Shown: positions 1 through 9,948 of the stretch, piece after piece
Numbering within the stretch: the stretch's first letter is position 1
How the letters are laid out: the number at the start of each line of letters is the position of its first letter
NCBI GenBank assembly: GCA_019693395.1
Contig: JAAMXP010002071.1
Coordinates: 1 to 13,645, forward strand
Direction of reading: 5' to 3'
DNA length: 13,645 bases
Origin: Ettlia oleoabundans
Lineage: Eukaryota > Chlorophyta > Chlorophyceae > Chlamydomonadales
Program-made: the position numbers and the translations under genes
The notes under the pieces: model-generated
What the model saw: only the letters and a program-made list of their open reading frames with translations
Database searches by the model: none
Told to the model about the DNA's origin: nothing

Positions 1-24
1 CCCCAAAACCACCCCCTCACCCAC

Positions 25-2438
25 CAGTAGCAGTCTGCCTCAACGTCCAGCAGCGTGCTGTCTGGCAGCCCCGCCACGCTCCAGCCCTCCACCGGCCCCT
101 GCAGGTGCTCTGACATGAAGACGTACATGAAGGGGGTGACCAGGTCGTTGATGCCCTGCACATAGCCGCTGGCGGGGTGCCTGCAAAGCATGAAGGGGGG
201 GTGGAAGGAGAGCTAGAGAAGAGTCATTAGTTGTTAATGCAAATGTAGTGCTGAATTCGGGGAAACATTTATGCAATCTTCCGCTTCCTCAGTTAGGGGG
301 TTAATTTGCAGTTTGAAGCATTGCAGGAGTGGCTAGCCGTTTTGGCAGGCTGATGACCTTGCGTATGGCCAACTGGCTGCACGTGGTTGGCTCTTGAACT
401 GACAGCAAATATAGCTCAGGGACCAGTGCATCAGTGCAGTTTGAACCAAAACCTCCGCTCGCCTGATGCCCCAGATGAAGAGGATGCGCTCCAGCGACTT
501 TTGTATCTGCGGCTCATGGAAGAAAGCAACGCCGGGGGCGGTGCGTGGCACATCCACAGCAACCTGCATGGGGTGAGGGGGGCGGGGGTTTGGCGGGGTG
601 TTACGCAGTGCACTTCTCCCATAACAAAAGGCACAGTCACAGCCATACAACAAGCATCCACAGTGGTACCTATACATGGCACAACCATTGGCGCTTTTGG
701 AACTCCCGTCAGCCACAGCGGCACCTTATATTAGCACAGCTGCACCACCAAAAGCACGTCCCAGGCTGCCACGCACCTGCCTCAGTGCACCCAAATCCTC
801 CCCACTTTGATCCTGCCCGGAAGCTGCCAAGTCATAGTAGTCTGGTACCAAATCGCGGTACTCTCGCCGCTTGCGTGTTAAGATCTGCAGCAACGAAGCA
901 GGGTTGACATGCACGTGTGGTGGTGATGGCGGTGACGTTTGATGGGTAATTGATGGGTGGGTGGTTCGGTAGGGAAAGGGGTGTACCAAGTCTCCCTGCG
1001 CGCTACTTGGGGCTGGAATATCAGGAAAGTAAGGTGGGAGGAACACAGGCTTGCGTGATACGTAGGTAGCTGCAGTCGCTAGCAGCCCACCATGGGGTAG
1101 TACCTAACAGCCGCAGCAACAGCCACAACCAACCATCAGCACAGGTTATAGCAAGCATACCTGCATGCGCCGTTCCCGGTTGGGCGGTAGGTAGCCTAGC
1201 AGCAGACGCCAGCAGGTTGGGCGCAGCCCGGGTGGGATGCCGCTCCAGCTAATTTCCCGCAGAGCCTCCAAGTCAACCACCTGTCGATGGGGAGAAGCAA
1301 GATGCATGGGAGGGAAGGCAAGAGAATTGGGGGGTAGAGGATAAGGGAGAGGATGAGGAGAGGTGGGCAAGCAGTGCTAGAAAGTCAGGAACACGGCCAG
1401 GTAGGTGCCAGGGCGGGACAATGTAGAGGCATTACGTGGAGCCAGCTGCAAACAATGCAAGACTAAGCAGCAACAGGTGCTAGCAAATAGGACTCAACAG
1501 TTCAGGGCCATACAAAGTGGCCACTACAAGCACGCAGCAGCTTGCATCGCCTGATGAGCGAGCCACAATCGCTTGCCACAAAGGTAGTAGGCAAGCCAGC
1601 AAAGGGCACAAAAGTAGCATCTCAGAGGTGCAAGCGTAGCAACAGAAAGGAAGAAAGCACACGTGCCTGCCCTTCCAGCCAAACAGTACCTGCTCATCAA
1701 GCAGCCGCATGAACTTGGTGACTCGCGTGCTGCTCATGCTGCGTAGCTGCGACACCTGCACCCCCTCCCCGCCTTTTTGATCAGCCGCGTTCTGCTGCCC
1801 GCTGTCGCCCAAACCTGCGGTGCCGCCAACCGCCTCCTCTGCTGCAGATGAGGTGCGCCGTGAGCTGCCTCCGCCGCTGCTGCTGCGCCGGGGACCTGCC
1901 ACGCCGCTGCTGCTGGCTGCTAGCTGCGGCGGAGGCGGCGAGTCGCTGCTTACTGATTCCTGCACCGCGCCCATGTGAAAAGAAGTGAATGGGTGCCTGA
2001 AAAAGCAAGTGGTACACAGCGTGCAGCACTTGTAGCCTGCAAATGTACGGAGTGACACGTACATCCGGTAAGGGTGGCAGCACTGGAGGGCAACTGAGGG
2101 CCCAACAACCGGCGGCGGCAGGAATGGCGGCAGGCGGCAGGCGCTGCTCACCATGGCTGGTTTGCCTTGCAGCGCTAGTCCCGCCATCCCCTGCTGCGCC
2201 GAAACTACAGCATCGGCTGATTGTTGTTGTTGCTGTTGTGTTTGCTGCTGCTGCTCAGCCTCACTCTGTCCCTTGCGGGACAGCTTGATGGTTCCCGGGA
2301 AGCCCTTGCCGCGAAACAGGCTGCATACAGTGAGCACATGTGTCTAGGCAAAGGCGCCCACACAAGCAGATCGCTACCCCTCCAGCGCAGGAACAGACCG
2401 CACCTTCTCACGCCCTCAAAGCCCCCGTCGCCGCTCAT
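25..2438 (-). CDS. TBC-domain Rab GTPase-activating protein, TBC1D22/Gyp1-like (5' part, seven exons, runs off left edge)
   Basis: Proteins of this family stimulate GTP hydrolysis by Rab GTPases on endomembranes (family knowledge). Exons I place, in transcription order: 2438-2404, 2320-2152, 1959-1690, 1280-1161, 884-777, 563-463, 180-25 (about 320 codons). The start ATG at 2438 follows from phase: 35 bp of exon 1 joins exon 2 in phase 2. Residues 1-158 are low-complexity, with a Gln tract at 35-45 and Ser/Arg-rich stretches. The TBC domain follows, beginning VVDLEALREISWSGIP near residue 159. Both catalytic fingers are present: VxxDxxR with Arg241 (543-545) and YVQ with Gln276 (156-158). Segments ERILFIWGIRHPASGYVQG and LLDVEADCYW match the TBC1D22 pattern. 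Intron 5 seems to use a GC donor. The 1959 acceptor is the least certain junction because an earlier acceptor (exon from 1996) has a better pyrimidine tract but breaks the frame. The last donor could be after 25 or 21. The C-terminal part of the domain lies outside the window. Confidence 0.9.
181..462 (-). other. Intron 5 of the TBC gene, apparent GC-AG intron
   Basis: The exon ends ...ATCAG at 463 and the intron starts GCGAGC; the acceptor is TTTGCAG ending at 181. Only this donor joins ILFIWGIR to HPASGYVQG in the conserved frame (phase 2). The nearest GT, after GCGGAG at about 448, is phase 0 and puts the next exon out of frame. Confidence 0.7.
1960..2151 (-). other. Intron 2 of the TBC gene, 192 bp, no in-frame stop
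   Basis: The donor is ATG|GTGAGC (intron from 2151) and the acceptor GGTGCAG|GAATCA (exon from 1959), both phase 0. The length is 64 codons and the frame is open throughout, so retention would insert 64 residues in the N-terminal linker without a frameshift. A pyrimidine-rich acceptor TTTTTCAG 37 nt earlier would shift the frame. Confidence 0.55.
2221..2253 (-). repeat. CAA/CAG trinucleotide tract encoding a polyglutamine run in the TBC gene
   Basis: Read on the minus strand this is three CAG and one CAA, one ACA, then CAA, CAG and four CAA codons. They encode four Gln, one Thr and six Gln (residues 35-45 of the TBC protein). The mixed codons suggest an older, partly stabilised repeat. It lies in the poorly conserved N-terminal region, outside the TBC domain. 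Confidence 0.85.
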
Positions 2439-2828
2439 GGCGATCGCAGATGGCAGCCGAAAGAGCCACTGTACTAATTTACAACGCTCACAAATGCACA
2501 AACGTTGGTGCCCGGGCAAACCTGGCGGAATGTTTTCTACCCACCTGAGTCTGCCAACCGCTTGTCTTGTTGCTTTACATACAGCGCCTCCTATCAGGTA
2601 ATAACGCAACGGGTACTGTCAGCGGCCTGTCGGAGGCTTTCGACACAAGTCAACGGGGCAAGGCGCTACTGGGCACTTGAGCCGCTTCCTGATGCTGCTC
2701 CTCGCTTGAAGTAAGCCGTTCATCGCCACAATGCGGCCGAGCGAGCCCTGCCTTGCAGGGAGTGCTCTCCCACGTGATCGCCACACGCCGCCACCCACCC
2801 AACCCACCTCTGTGTTGGCCTGCAGATC
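2439..2828. promoter_or_regulatory. Divergent promoter / 5'-UTR region between the TBC and kinesin genes
   Basis: These 390 bp separate the two start codons and must hold both promoters and both 5' UTRs. An AG acceptor (GGCCTGCAG) ends at 2825, three bases before the kinesin ATG, and a donor-like CTATCAG|GTAATA lies at 2594/2595. This suggests a 5'-UTR intron of roughly 2595-2825 for the kinesin. An upstream ATG at 2530 opens a short frame that does not continue into the kinesin frame. I see no convincing TATA box. Confidence 0.5.
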
Positions 2829-5800
2829 ATGTATCCAGCTCCACCCCAGCTGCAGTCAACGATGAGCGGTGACCCACCTGCACCTGCTGGCCCATCGGGC
2901 ACGGCACAGTGGTCCAGTGCGGGGTACCCACCTCAGATGCTTCCCCCGCCCGGCATGTACCCGCCGCCACCTCAAGCACAATCGCCCATTCGCCTGGCCA
3001 GATTTCCTGGCGATGCGCTGCATGCCCAGCAGGCCGCACCCCCTGGATCCCTGCCACCACAGCAGCAACAAGAGGGCATGGCAGCTCCTCAGCGCGCCAG
3101 CAGCAGCGGGCGGCAATCGGCAGTCTACCCACTGGGTCCTGGGATGCAGCCCCTAGGCCCCATGATGCCCATGCCGCCACGCATGATGGGTGCTGGAGGA
3201 GCCATGCTGCCACAGATGCTGCCGATGCCCCTGGGCGGCATGCCGCCCGGCTACAACCAGCAGTACCAGCTACCGCATCCTCCAGCCATGATGATGCCAA
3301 TGATGCAGCAGCCGCCCTCCCCCATGCAAGGGGTTGGCAGCCCTGGCCAGCTGCGGTCGGGTGCAGTCACCCCCAAGAGCCTGGCAGGCTCTGGAGCCAA
3401 CACTCCACTGCACCCCCTGCAGCGCACACTGAGCGGCGGACAGCTGGCAACGATGGTTGGTTCCACACAGCTGCCACTGCCGGCCCAGCAGCTGCCTTAC
3501 ATGCAACCACCACAGGGGATGGTGCCGCTCATGCCGCCGCCCCCAGGCATTGTGCTTCCAGAGTCGCTGTCACCCGGCTCGCCCAGCATGCTGCGCCCTG
3601 CTGGCAGCCGCAGCGCGCGCAACAGCAGGGTGCAGTCGGCGACAATGCTGGGCCATGCCAGGTCAGGTTCGGGATCCTCTTTTGGAGGTGCCTTGGAGCC
3701 ACTCATGCCGCCACCACAACCAATGCGGAGCACTAGTATGGCCCGCTCTAAAAGCTCCGGTAGTAATGGCACCCTAACAAGTGGTGTCAGCAGCATGCGC
3801 GGCTCTATCGACCTAGCTGGCAACCCGGTGCGGCGCAACGGAGACAGGACGCCCGGAGGCTACCTTGGGAGCGGCAGCAGAGGCGCCTTGCTGGCAGGTC
3901 GGGCATCTAGAGCGCCTTCTCTTGGGGCCAGCAGGGCAGGCTCAGCAGGCAGGAGGACGGCCGGCACAGCAGGCTCTTTTGCTGCAGCAGGCGACCTGCC
4001 TGAGATAGATGAGTATGACAACATTAAGGTACGGTTTGTTCACGTTGAACGACGGCCTGTGCTGAAAACAACTGGCAGCGGGGCGGTTGGCACCGCTCAA
4101 CTGCCGCCCTTGCATTGCTCTGCCAGGGGTGGTTTGCTGTTTCCTTTCAACACGAGTGCCAGCAAAGCACCTATTGCAAGCCCAACAGGGTCAGCAATTC
4201 TTCGTGGCGGCCATGCCATGCTGCCGTCCTACCTGGCTGTCTACTTTGCTGTGCGCCCACCTGTGACTACAGTTACCACCATGCAGGTGGCAGTGAGGAT
4301 ACGCCCACCCAACGCACAAGAGCTGGCAAGAGGGGACGCACAGGCGGTGCATGTCAATCCAGCGGACTTCCGGCAGGTGTGCAGCTATCACGTTGCTTAC
4401 CAGCATGCATCAGACCAGCATTCATCTACGTCTGCAGGCTGTCTGTGATTAGTCAGCGGTTACAATGCAGAACGGCACGGGCAGGCATCACCTGTGCATT
4501 TTATGAAGAGGAGGAAAGCCTCCACTCTATTTTGAATTTGTTTTGTCCTTGTGGTGCACTTGCAGATTCAGATGACCGTGCCACCCAACGCACGCAACAG
4601 CCAGGCGACAACAAAGAACTTCACATTCCATGCCTGCCTACACCCCTCCTCCCGTCAGCAGGTAAGAAATTCTTTTGCCTGCCGTCATTGATCTTGGCCC
4701 CTTCTGACCTTGCGTAACACTGGCAAGTGGCGGCAGTCACACATGCCATCTTGAACTCTGATGGCTCGTTGCCCTGCTATGTGCCAATGGCAAAGTAAGG
4801 GCTGACCCCCTGCACCATGTGTTTCGCCGTTCGCTGTCTCCTACTTGCAATCGCCATTCTCCATTCTATGCCACATACCCATGGCCTGATGGTGCCCCAT
4901 GCCCAGCCCATAGTGTGCCCATTCCCTTCAAGCTCCACCCCTCATGCCAGGTCCCTACAGGCTATCTCTCCTCCTGTCTGTCTGTCCATCCCTCCAACTG
5001 GCTTGACCCCCGACCCATCCCTGCAGGATGTGCTGCGGCTGTGCGGCATCACCCAGCTGCTTGATGCCGCCATGGGCGGCTACAACTGCACAGTGCTGGC
5101 CTACGGGCAGACGGGTTCGGGCAAGACTTACACAATGAGCGGTGGGTGGGAGGGCAGCTCTGCTGCCGACAAAGACCTGCATGCATGCTTTGTGACTGTG
5201 TAATGCATGCTGGTGTGCATGATAATGCATGTTGTAAAGGGCACGCGATTCAAGCTGCTGCGTTTGGGTTTGGTAGGGGTCGTGCTGTGATATGCCACCG
5301 CTTGAAAGTCTGTTGATTCAGTATGAATAGCTGCCTGTGTTTACCTGATCGACCCCAGCTGGCAACTCCACCACAACTGTAGCATGCATCGGTACCTGAT
5401 TCCTATGTCTCTCCCTGTGCTGCTGCCTGCTGCTGCCTGCTGCTGCCTGCTTGCAGGCAGGGAGGAGGCGTTGATTGACGAGGGGTACATGGGAGACAGC
5501 GACGACGGCATCATCACGCGCTCACTTATGTACTTCTTTGAGAACATGGAGCAGCGTGCAGGCGATGCCGGCGATGGTTGCCAGTATGCGTTGCGTGTGT
5601 CGTTTGCGGAGATTTATAACGAGCAAGTTTATGACCTCATCCACTTCAACAAGAAGCAGCTGCAGGTGAGTTGGTGGGTGGGCATATCGGCTGGCTGGCT
5701 GACTGCAACTTGAGGGCCAGTGGTTTGTTGATTGACTCGGTGGACAGCGCATTAGGTGGGAGCACGGTTGTTCAGCAAGAGTTGGTCGCATCAAAACGGC

Positions 5801-8800
5801 TGCTGGCAGTCAGACTGAGGCGCATGGCAAGGCAGCCTGTCAGCGCTGTACTAACAGCTACAGCTGTGTATAATTGCAGATCAGGTGGGATACCGGCAAG
5901 GGCTTCTACGTGCCAGACCTTGTGTGTAAGAAGTGCTCAACTTTGGAGGAGGCACTCAAGGTGGCTAACACTCCTTTTGCCTTGGTGACTGTGCGATGTT
6001 GCTGTTTTCGGCTAGATCAGGCGAAGGCTGCTGATTGGCGCCAATGATGGCAATCAGTATTGGTGGCAAAAACGTTTTGTTCCTTCCTTGTCATGTTGTA
6101 TTTGCCATCCTGACTCAGCTCCCCTCGCCCCTGTGCATGTGCATCTCAGGTGGTATCCCTAGCTGTGCGGCACCGGCGTGTGGGCAGCCACGAGATGAAC
6201 ATGGAGTCAAGCCGCAGCCATTCCATATTCACAGGTGGGTGGTGGGTACCAGCGGCAAGCAGCCAGCTGGCTGCTTGCATTGCTTCAATGTTTGCTGCAG
6301 CAACCCGCCAGCTGGCTGGGTGAGCTGTTGGCTGGGCGGCTGGGTTGAACTGGTGGCAGGATGGGAATGCCGCTCAATGCATGCGCTGCCTTTGCTGTTT
6401 CAACCAGCAGCGGCGCTGAAGCTAGCACGCCAGCCTGTGAGCTGCCTACCAGTGTTGTTCGGCATGCATGCATTGCGGTGCCGCCAATGGCACTGTATGC
6501 ATTGCCAGTGACTGCCGCTATTGCTGACCCACCCTCGCACGATGTGCAGTGTATGTGGATTGCACCCCCACCCGACCTGATGATGACGAGTACGGTATCA
6601 CGCGATATGGCAAGGTGGGCGGCAGATATTGCACCCCTGTGCTGGTTCGTTACTTGGGCTGGTTAGATATAAAACCCAGCCCCTTCACCAAACATGACTT
6701 AGGGGCACAGGAACGGGAACAGTGTTGGTTGCCATGTGAAGCGGGTATACTGGCAAGCATGTTTAGAGTTTCCAGGCCGCTTGATAATTGGCCAAGATGG
6801 AGCAGTCAAGGCAAGCTGGTCGCTGGCTCTGCAGGTGTCGTTTGTGGACCTGGCCGGAAGCGAGCGGCTGCGGGACAGCAAGTCGGTCGGGGAAACTCTT
6901 AAAGAGACGACCAACATCAACAGGTGGGACAAAAGCCTGTTTCCCATGCAGAGTACCTGCTTTTGCTCCAGCATGTTCGTGTGCTTGATGTCAAGTGAGT
7001 TTCACCGTTATTCTGTAGCGTTGCGCCACATATCAGGCTTGCTCCTTTGTCTGCTAAATAGCATCCCAACTCTCCCGCCCTACATCTCTCTTCTACAGGT
7101 CTCTCTTCATGCTCGGCAAGGTCATTGCTGCGCTAGCAGATGGCGCACAGGTGGGCCATCGGTGGATACCACAGCGGCAGTGCACTCCCGGGGCTTACGC
7201 TCATGCAGTCTGCGGAGCATGGGGAGGCCTTTTCACGCAGGCATAGCCTTGGAGGCATGCCAGTTGCCAGTTTCATGGGTGTTATTGCATGCACACACAT
7301 GTGGGCTCATGTTCTGATTGCTGGTTGCCTGCACCAGCTCATTACAACAAGCAAGAGGTTGCAGCCTCCACCCCAGGTTGGACTGGGCCGTTCATCTGCT
7401 CACTCACTCAATCCACGACCAAGGGCATAATATTCTTTCTGCTGTCTGAGCAGCTGCCTGAAGATTCTAGACAACTGTCTGTCTGTCGCAGGGTGCACGT
7501 GTGCCTTACCGTGAGAGCAAGCTAACCAAGCTACTGATGGACAGCCTGGGAGGCTCCTCCCTTTCACTGCTCATCGCTTGCTGCTCGCCATCAGGCAAGC
7601 CACACCCGCTTGCACCAAGTCCATCTCAGTACGAAAGCAGCGCTGTGGGTCGCGCAGGGTGCCTGCCTGGATTCACGCTGCACCTGCTCCTGCCACTGCC
7701 TTCATTTATAAAATCACTTGTTACTAGCGACATTTGAAGTAATCGTTGTTTGTCTGGTTGACGCTGTGCAGCTGCCCATGTTGAGGAGACGCTGAGCACG
7801 TTGAGCTACGCAGCTCGTGCGAAGAACATCAGGAACCTACCCGCGGTGCAGGTGCGGGGATGGGGATCCACCCTTCTAGCTGGATGGTTTCCATTTCTGG
7901 CGTTCAAGGCCTAGTGTCTTTGTTGAATATTAGCAGTATTTTAAAGACAGGGGCCATGGCTCTGGTGCAGTCAATCCAAGGGGGAATGAGGTCAATCAAC
8001 AACTTCGAACATCCATTCTAAGATTTGCACTGTTGTGTGTGTCCTGTGCCGCAGGTGGACCCTGACCAGGCAGCCCTGTCTGCTCTGAAGCGGGAGGTGA
8101 AGCTGCTGCGAGCCGAGAACGCTTACCTGCGTGAGCAGCTGCTGCAGGCCAGCCTGCCCCGAGGAAAGCCCGCCGCCCCCGCAGCTGGCTCATTGGCCGG
8201 CTCCCGCCTGCCCTCCAGCCACGGCCAGCTTGGCACACCTGGCGGCAGCAGCCTGCTGCTGCAATCTTCGTACGGTGCATCAGGGGCGGTAGGAGAGCAG
8301 CGCCTGGGTGCAGGTGCTCCTGCAGCCCTCGCCAGCAGCAGGCCCGCGTCTGGGGCTGCAGCTGGTGCTGCCAGCGGTGGACCGCTGCCACTGCTATCAG
8401 CTGCCTCCACCACAGGGCCCACACCCAGTCCAGAGCTCATGCGGCGGCTGCTGGAGACGCAGCGCATGCTGCTGCAGTTCAGCAGGGAGAACGAGCGGCT
8501 GGCGGGGGAGAACGGGAGGCTGAGGAACGGCAGGGCGCTGGTGTCAAATGACTACAAAGGCAAGTATAAAAACAACTGTGTGGTGTGGTGTGGTGTGGTG
8601 TGGTGTGGTGTGGTGTGGTGTGGTGTGGTGTGGTGTGGTGTGGTGTGGTGTGGTGTGGTGTGGTGTGGTGTGGTGTGGGCGCAACGCGGGCCGGCAGCTG
8701 GCTGGAAATCAGTATCAGTAGAAGCCATGTGAGGTTAGCCAACGTGGGGAGGGTGGGACCACACCTCCCCACCGCCCACGTGCTTATTTACTCACCCACC

Positions 8801-9847
8801 ACCATGGCTTGCTCTGCAGGTGCACTCGAGGAGGTGGACTGGCTGCGGGGCAAGCTGGAGACTCTGTCTGCAGCCCTAAAGGCTGGCTCGCTTGACGGCA
8901 CCATGCTGGCGGCCCTGGACGGCACCGGCGACGGCGGCATGAGCGCGCCAAAGGTGCTGGAAGCTGCCAGGGCAGCTTTACAAGGAGCTCATGGTGGAGT
9001 ACCGCTGACCATGCAGATGGCGCGAACGCAGTCCACGTTTAGAACCGAGGACGCTGCTGGCGGCGCTGGTGGGGAACCAAGTGGGGCCCAGGAGGAGGGA
9101 GCTAGCATGGCTGATGCGGGAGATGACGGACGCCGACGGAGCAGCAGGCAGAGCAGCAGCGCCTTGTTGCGTAGCTTGGAACCGCTGGCTAGCCAGACGG
9201 AAATAGGAGCTGCCAAGTCAGAATCTGCTGCTGCAGCAGAGCAGGCGGTGGCGGAAGCGGAAAAAGCGCAGCGGCAGGCAGCAGAGGAAGCACAACTAGG
9301 TGAAGAGCTAGCCTGTGATGCAGATGAAAGAGCTGGGGAGCTGCCGGCGACACAGCTTGTTGACAGGGCAGCCCCAGCTGAGAATCAAGATGGGGCAATA
9401 TCAGCTGAGGATCAGGATCCAGAGCAGCAGCAGCGGCATGACTCTGACGCAAAGGAGGTGCCTGAGCAGCGCCATTCTCAGGCAGGAGGCCAGCGCCAGA
9501 GCGACGGGGCTGAGGCAGCCACTGATGAGTCGTTCGCAGCAGCAGCACACATTGCTGAGCGCTCAAGTAGGAGCAACAGCAGCAGAAGTAGCAGCAGCGG
9601 CTCGAGCGGCGGCAGCAACTCCAGCATGAGCCAGGAGCAGCAGGGGGAAGTCAAAGTAGCGGCAGCGTCGTCAACACCAGCTTCTGCCACGTCATCAAAT
9701 GCCAGCGAGGCAGTGCCGGTCACAGGGCATGGTGAGGCTTGTGAGCCCCCTGGTGTGACTGCAACCGTCACCATAGGAGGGTTTGCGTCAGTCAAGGCAG
9801 CCGTTGATGCACCCCTAGAAACTGTAGCCGAGATGACAGCCAGCTAG
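2829..9847 (+). CDS. Kinesin motor protein, KIF12-like, with long N-terminal extension (14 coding exons, complete)
   Basis: ATP-driven microtubule motor. Exons: 2829-4028, 4287-4376, 4566-4661, 5027-5141, 5457-5665, 5880-5960, 6150-6234, 6550-6614, 6835-6923, 7099-7150, 7492-7594, 7772-7851, 8055-8559, 8820-9847. They total 3798 bp (1265 aa plus TAG) with every junction phase-consistent. Residues 1-397 are Pro/Met/Gln- then Ser/Arg-rich, with S/T-P sites. The motor spans about 398-755: VAVRIRPPN at its start, P-loop GQTGSGKT (489-496; 5105-5128), switch I NMESSRSH (614-621), switch II DLAGSE (652-657), and [15 protein letters not shown] plus [18 protein letters not shown]. All nucleotide-binding motifs are intact. 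[17 protein letters not shown] after the neck resembles the DPREAL..LKREV stretch I recall from KIF12, hence the subfamily call, which is less sure than kinesin itself. Predicted coiled coils lie at about 762-785 and 882-948, followed by an Ala/Glu/Gln/Ser tail. Introns 11 and 13 appear to be GC-AG. Confidence 0.95.
4029..4286 (+). other. Kinesin intron 1, 258 bp, length 3n and open in frame
   Basis: The donor is AACATTAAG|GTACGG and the acceptor ACCATGCAG|GTGGCA, both phase 0. Splicing joins DNIK to VAVRIRPPN, the normal first strand of a kinesin motor. The intron has no stop in the reading frame, so an unspliced transcript would carry 86 extra residues inside that strand. Confidence 0.85.
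5421..5450 (+). repeat. Three tandem copies of TGCTGCCTGC in kinesin intron 4
   Basis: Three perfect 10-bp copies end immediately before TTGCAG, the acceptor of the exon starting at 5457. The repeat makes up most of the pyrimidine tract at this 3' splice site and contains no AG, so it can expand without making a new acceptor. Confidence 0.9.
7595..7771 (+). other. Kinesin intron 11, apparent GC-AG intron
   Basis: The exon ends CCATCAG and the intron starts GCAAGC; the acceptor is GCTGTGCAG ending at 7771. Phase 1 joining yields [22 protein letters not shown], the invariant end of kinesin motors. A GT at about 7620 (CCAA|GTCC) is in phase but has a poor context and would insert about nine non-conserved residues. 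Confidence 0.75.
8560..8819 (+). other. Kinesin intron 13, apparent GC-AG intron containing the pentamer repeat
   Basis: The donor is AAAG|GCAAGT, which fits the usual GC-donor context AG|GCAAGT exactly. The acceptor is GCTCTGCAG ending at 8819. Both sides are phase 1 and joining gives [20 protein letters not shown], which continues the heptad pattern. The GT four bases later (GGCAA|GTATAA) is phase 2 and breaks the downstream frame. Confidence 0.75.
8578..8678 (+). repeat. Perfect (TGTGG)n pentanucleotide microsatellite, about 20 copies
   Basis: The sequence has an exact 5-bp period for 101 bp without a single interruption, starting 18 bp inside the donor of kinesin intron 13. The sense strand, and therefore the pre-mRNA, is the G-rich one. 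It creates long open frames on both strands (Val-Trp-Cys-Gly type in sense, His-Thr-Pro type in antisense) that should not be taken as genes. Confidence 0.97.
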
Positions 9848-9948
9848 CGATAGGAGTCAGGGCCAGCTAGGGCCAGAGCCAGGGGCTGCAGGTTGTTATG
9901 TTATTCAACTAGGCTCTATTGAAAGTGAAAGTGAAAGCTGTGTATTAT

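Noticed and set aside
2530..2594. Short upstream frame beginning MFSTHL as a first coding exon of the kinesin
   Set aside because: Splicing from CTATCAG|GTAATA to 2826 is phase 2 and misses the kinesin frame. It is more likely 5' UTR.
2909..3736. Long open frame (275 codons) on the plus strand overlapping kinesin exon 1, and several antisense frames of 70-160 codons
   Set aside because: They are shifted readings of GC-rich low-complexity kinesin coding sequence. They show no domain and no splice continuity with other exons.
6035..6511. Plus-strand open frame of 158 codons across kinesin introns 6 and 7
   Set aside because: It runs across exon 7 in the wrong frame and contains simple Gly/Trp/Cys-rich intron sequence with no family resemblance.
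8578..8678. Telomere-like or CRISPR-like array
   Set aside because: Chlorophyte telomeres are TTTAGGG or TTTTAGGG. This is a plain 5-bp microsatellite without spacers.
8585..8819. Apparent N-terminal extension of the last kinesin exon through the TGTGG repeat, starting at 8585
   Set aside because: It is a product of the stop-free pentamer repeat. The acceptor at 8819 and the phase with exon 13 show that it is intron.
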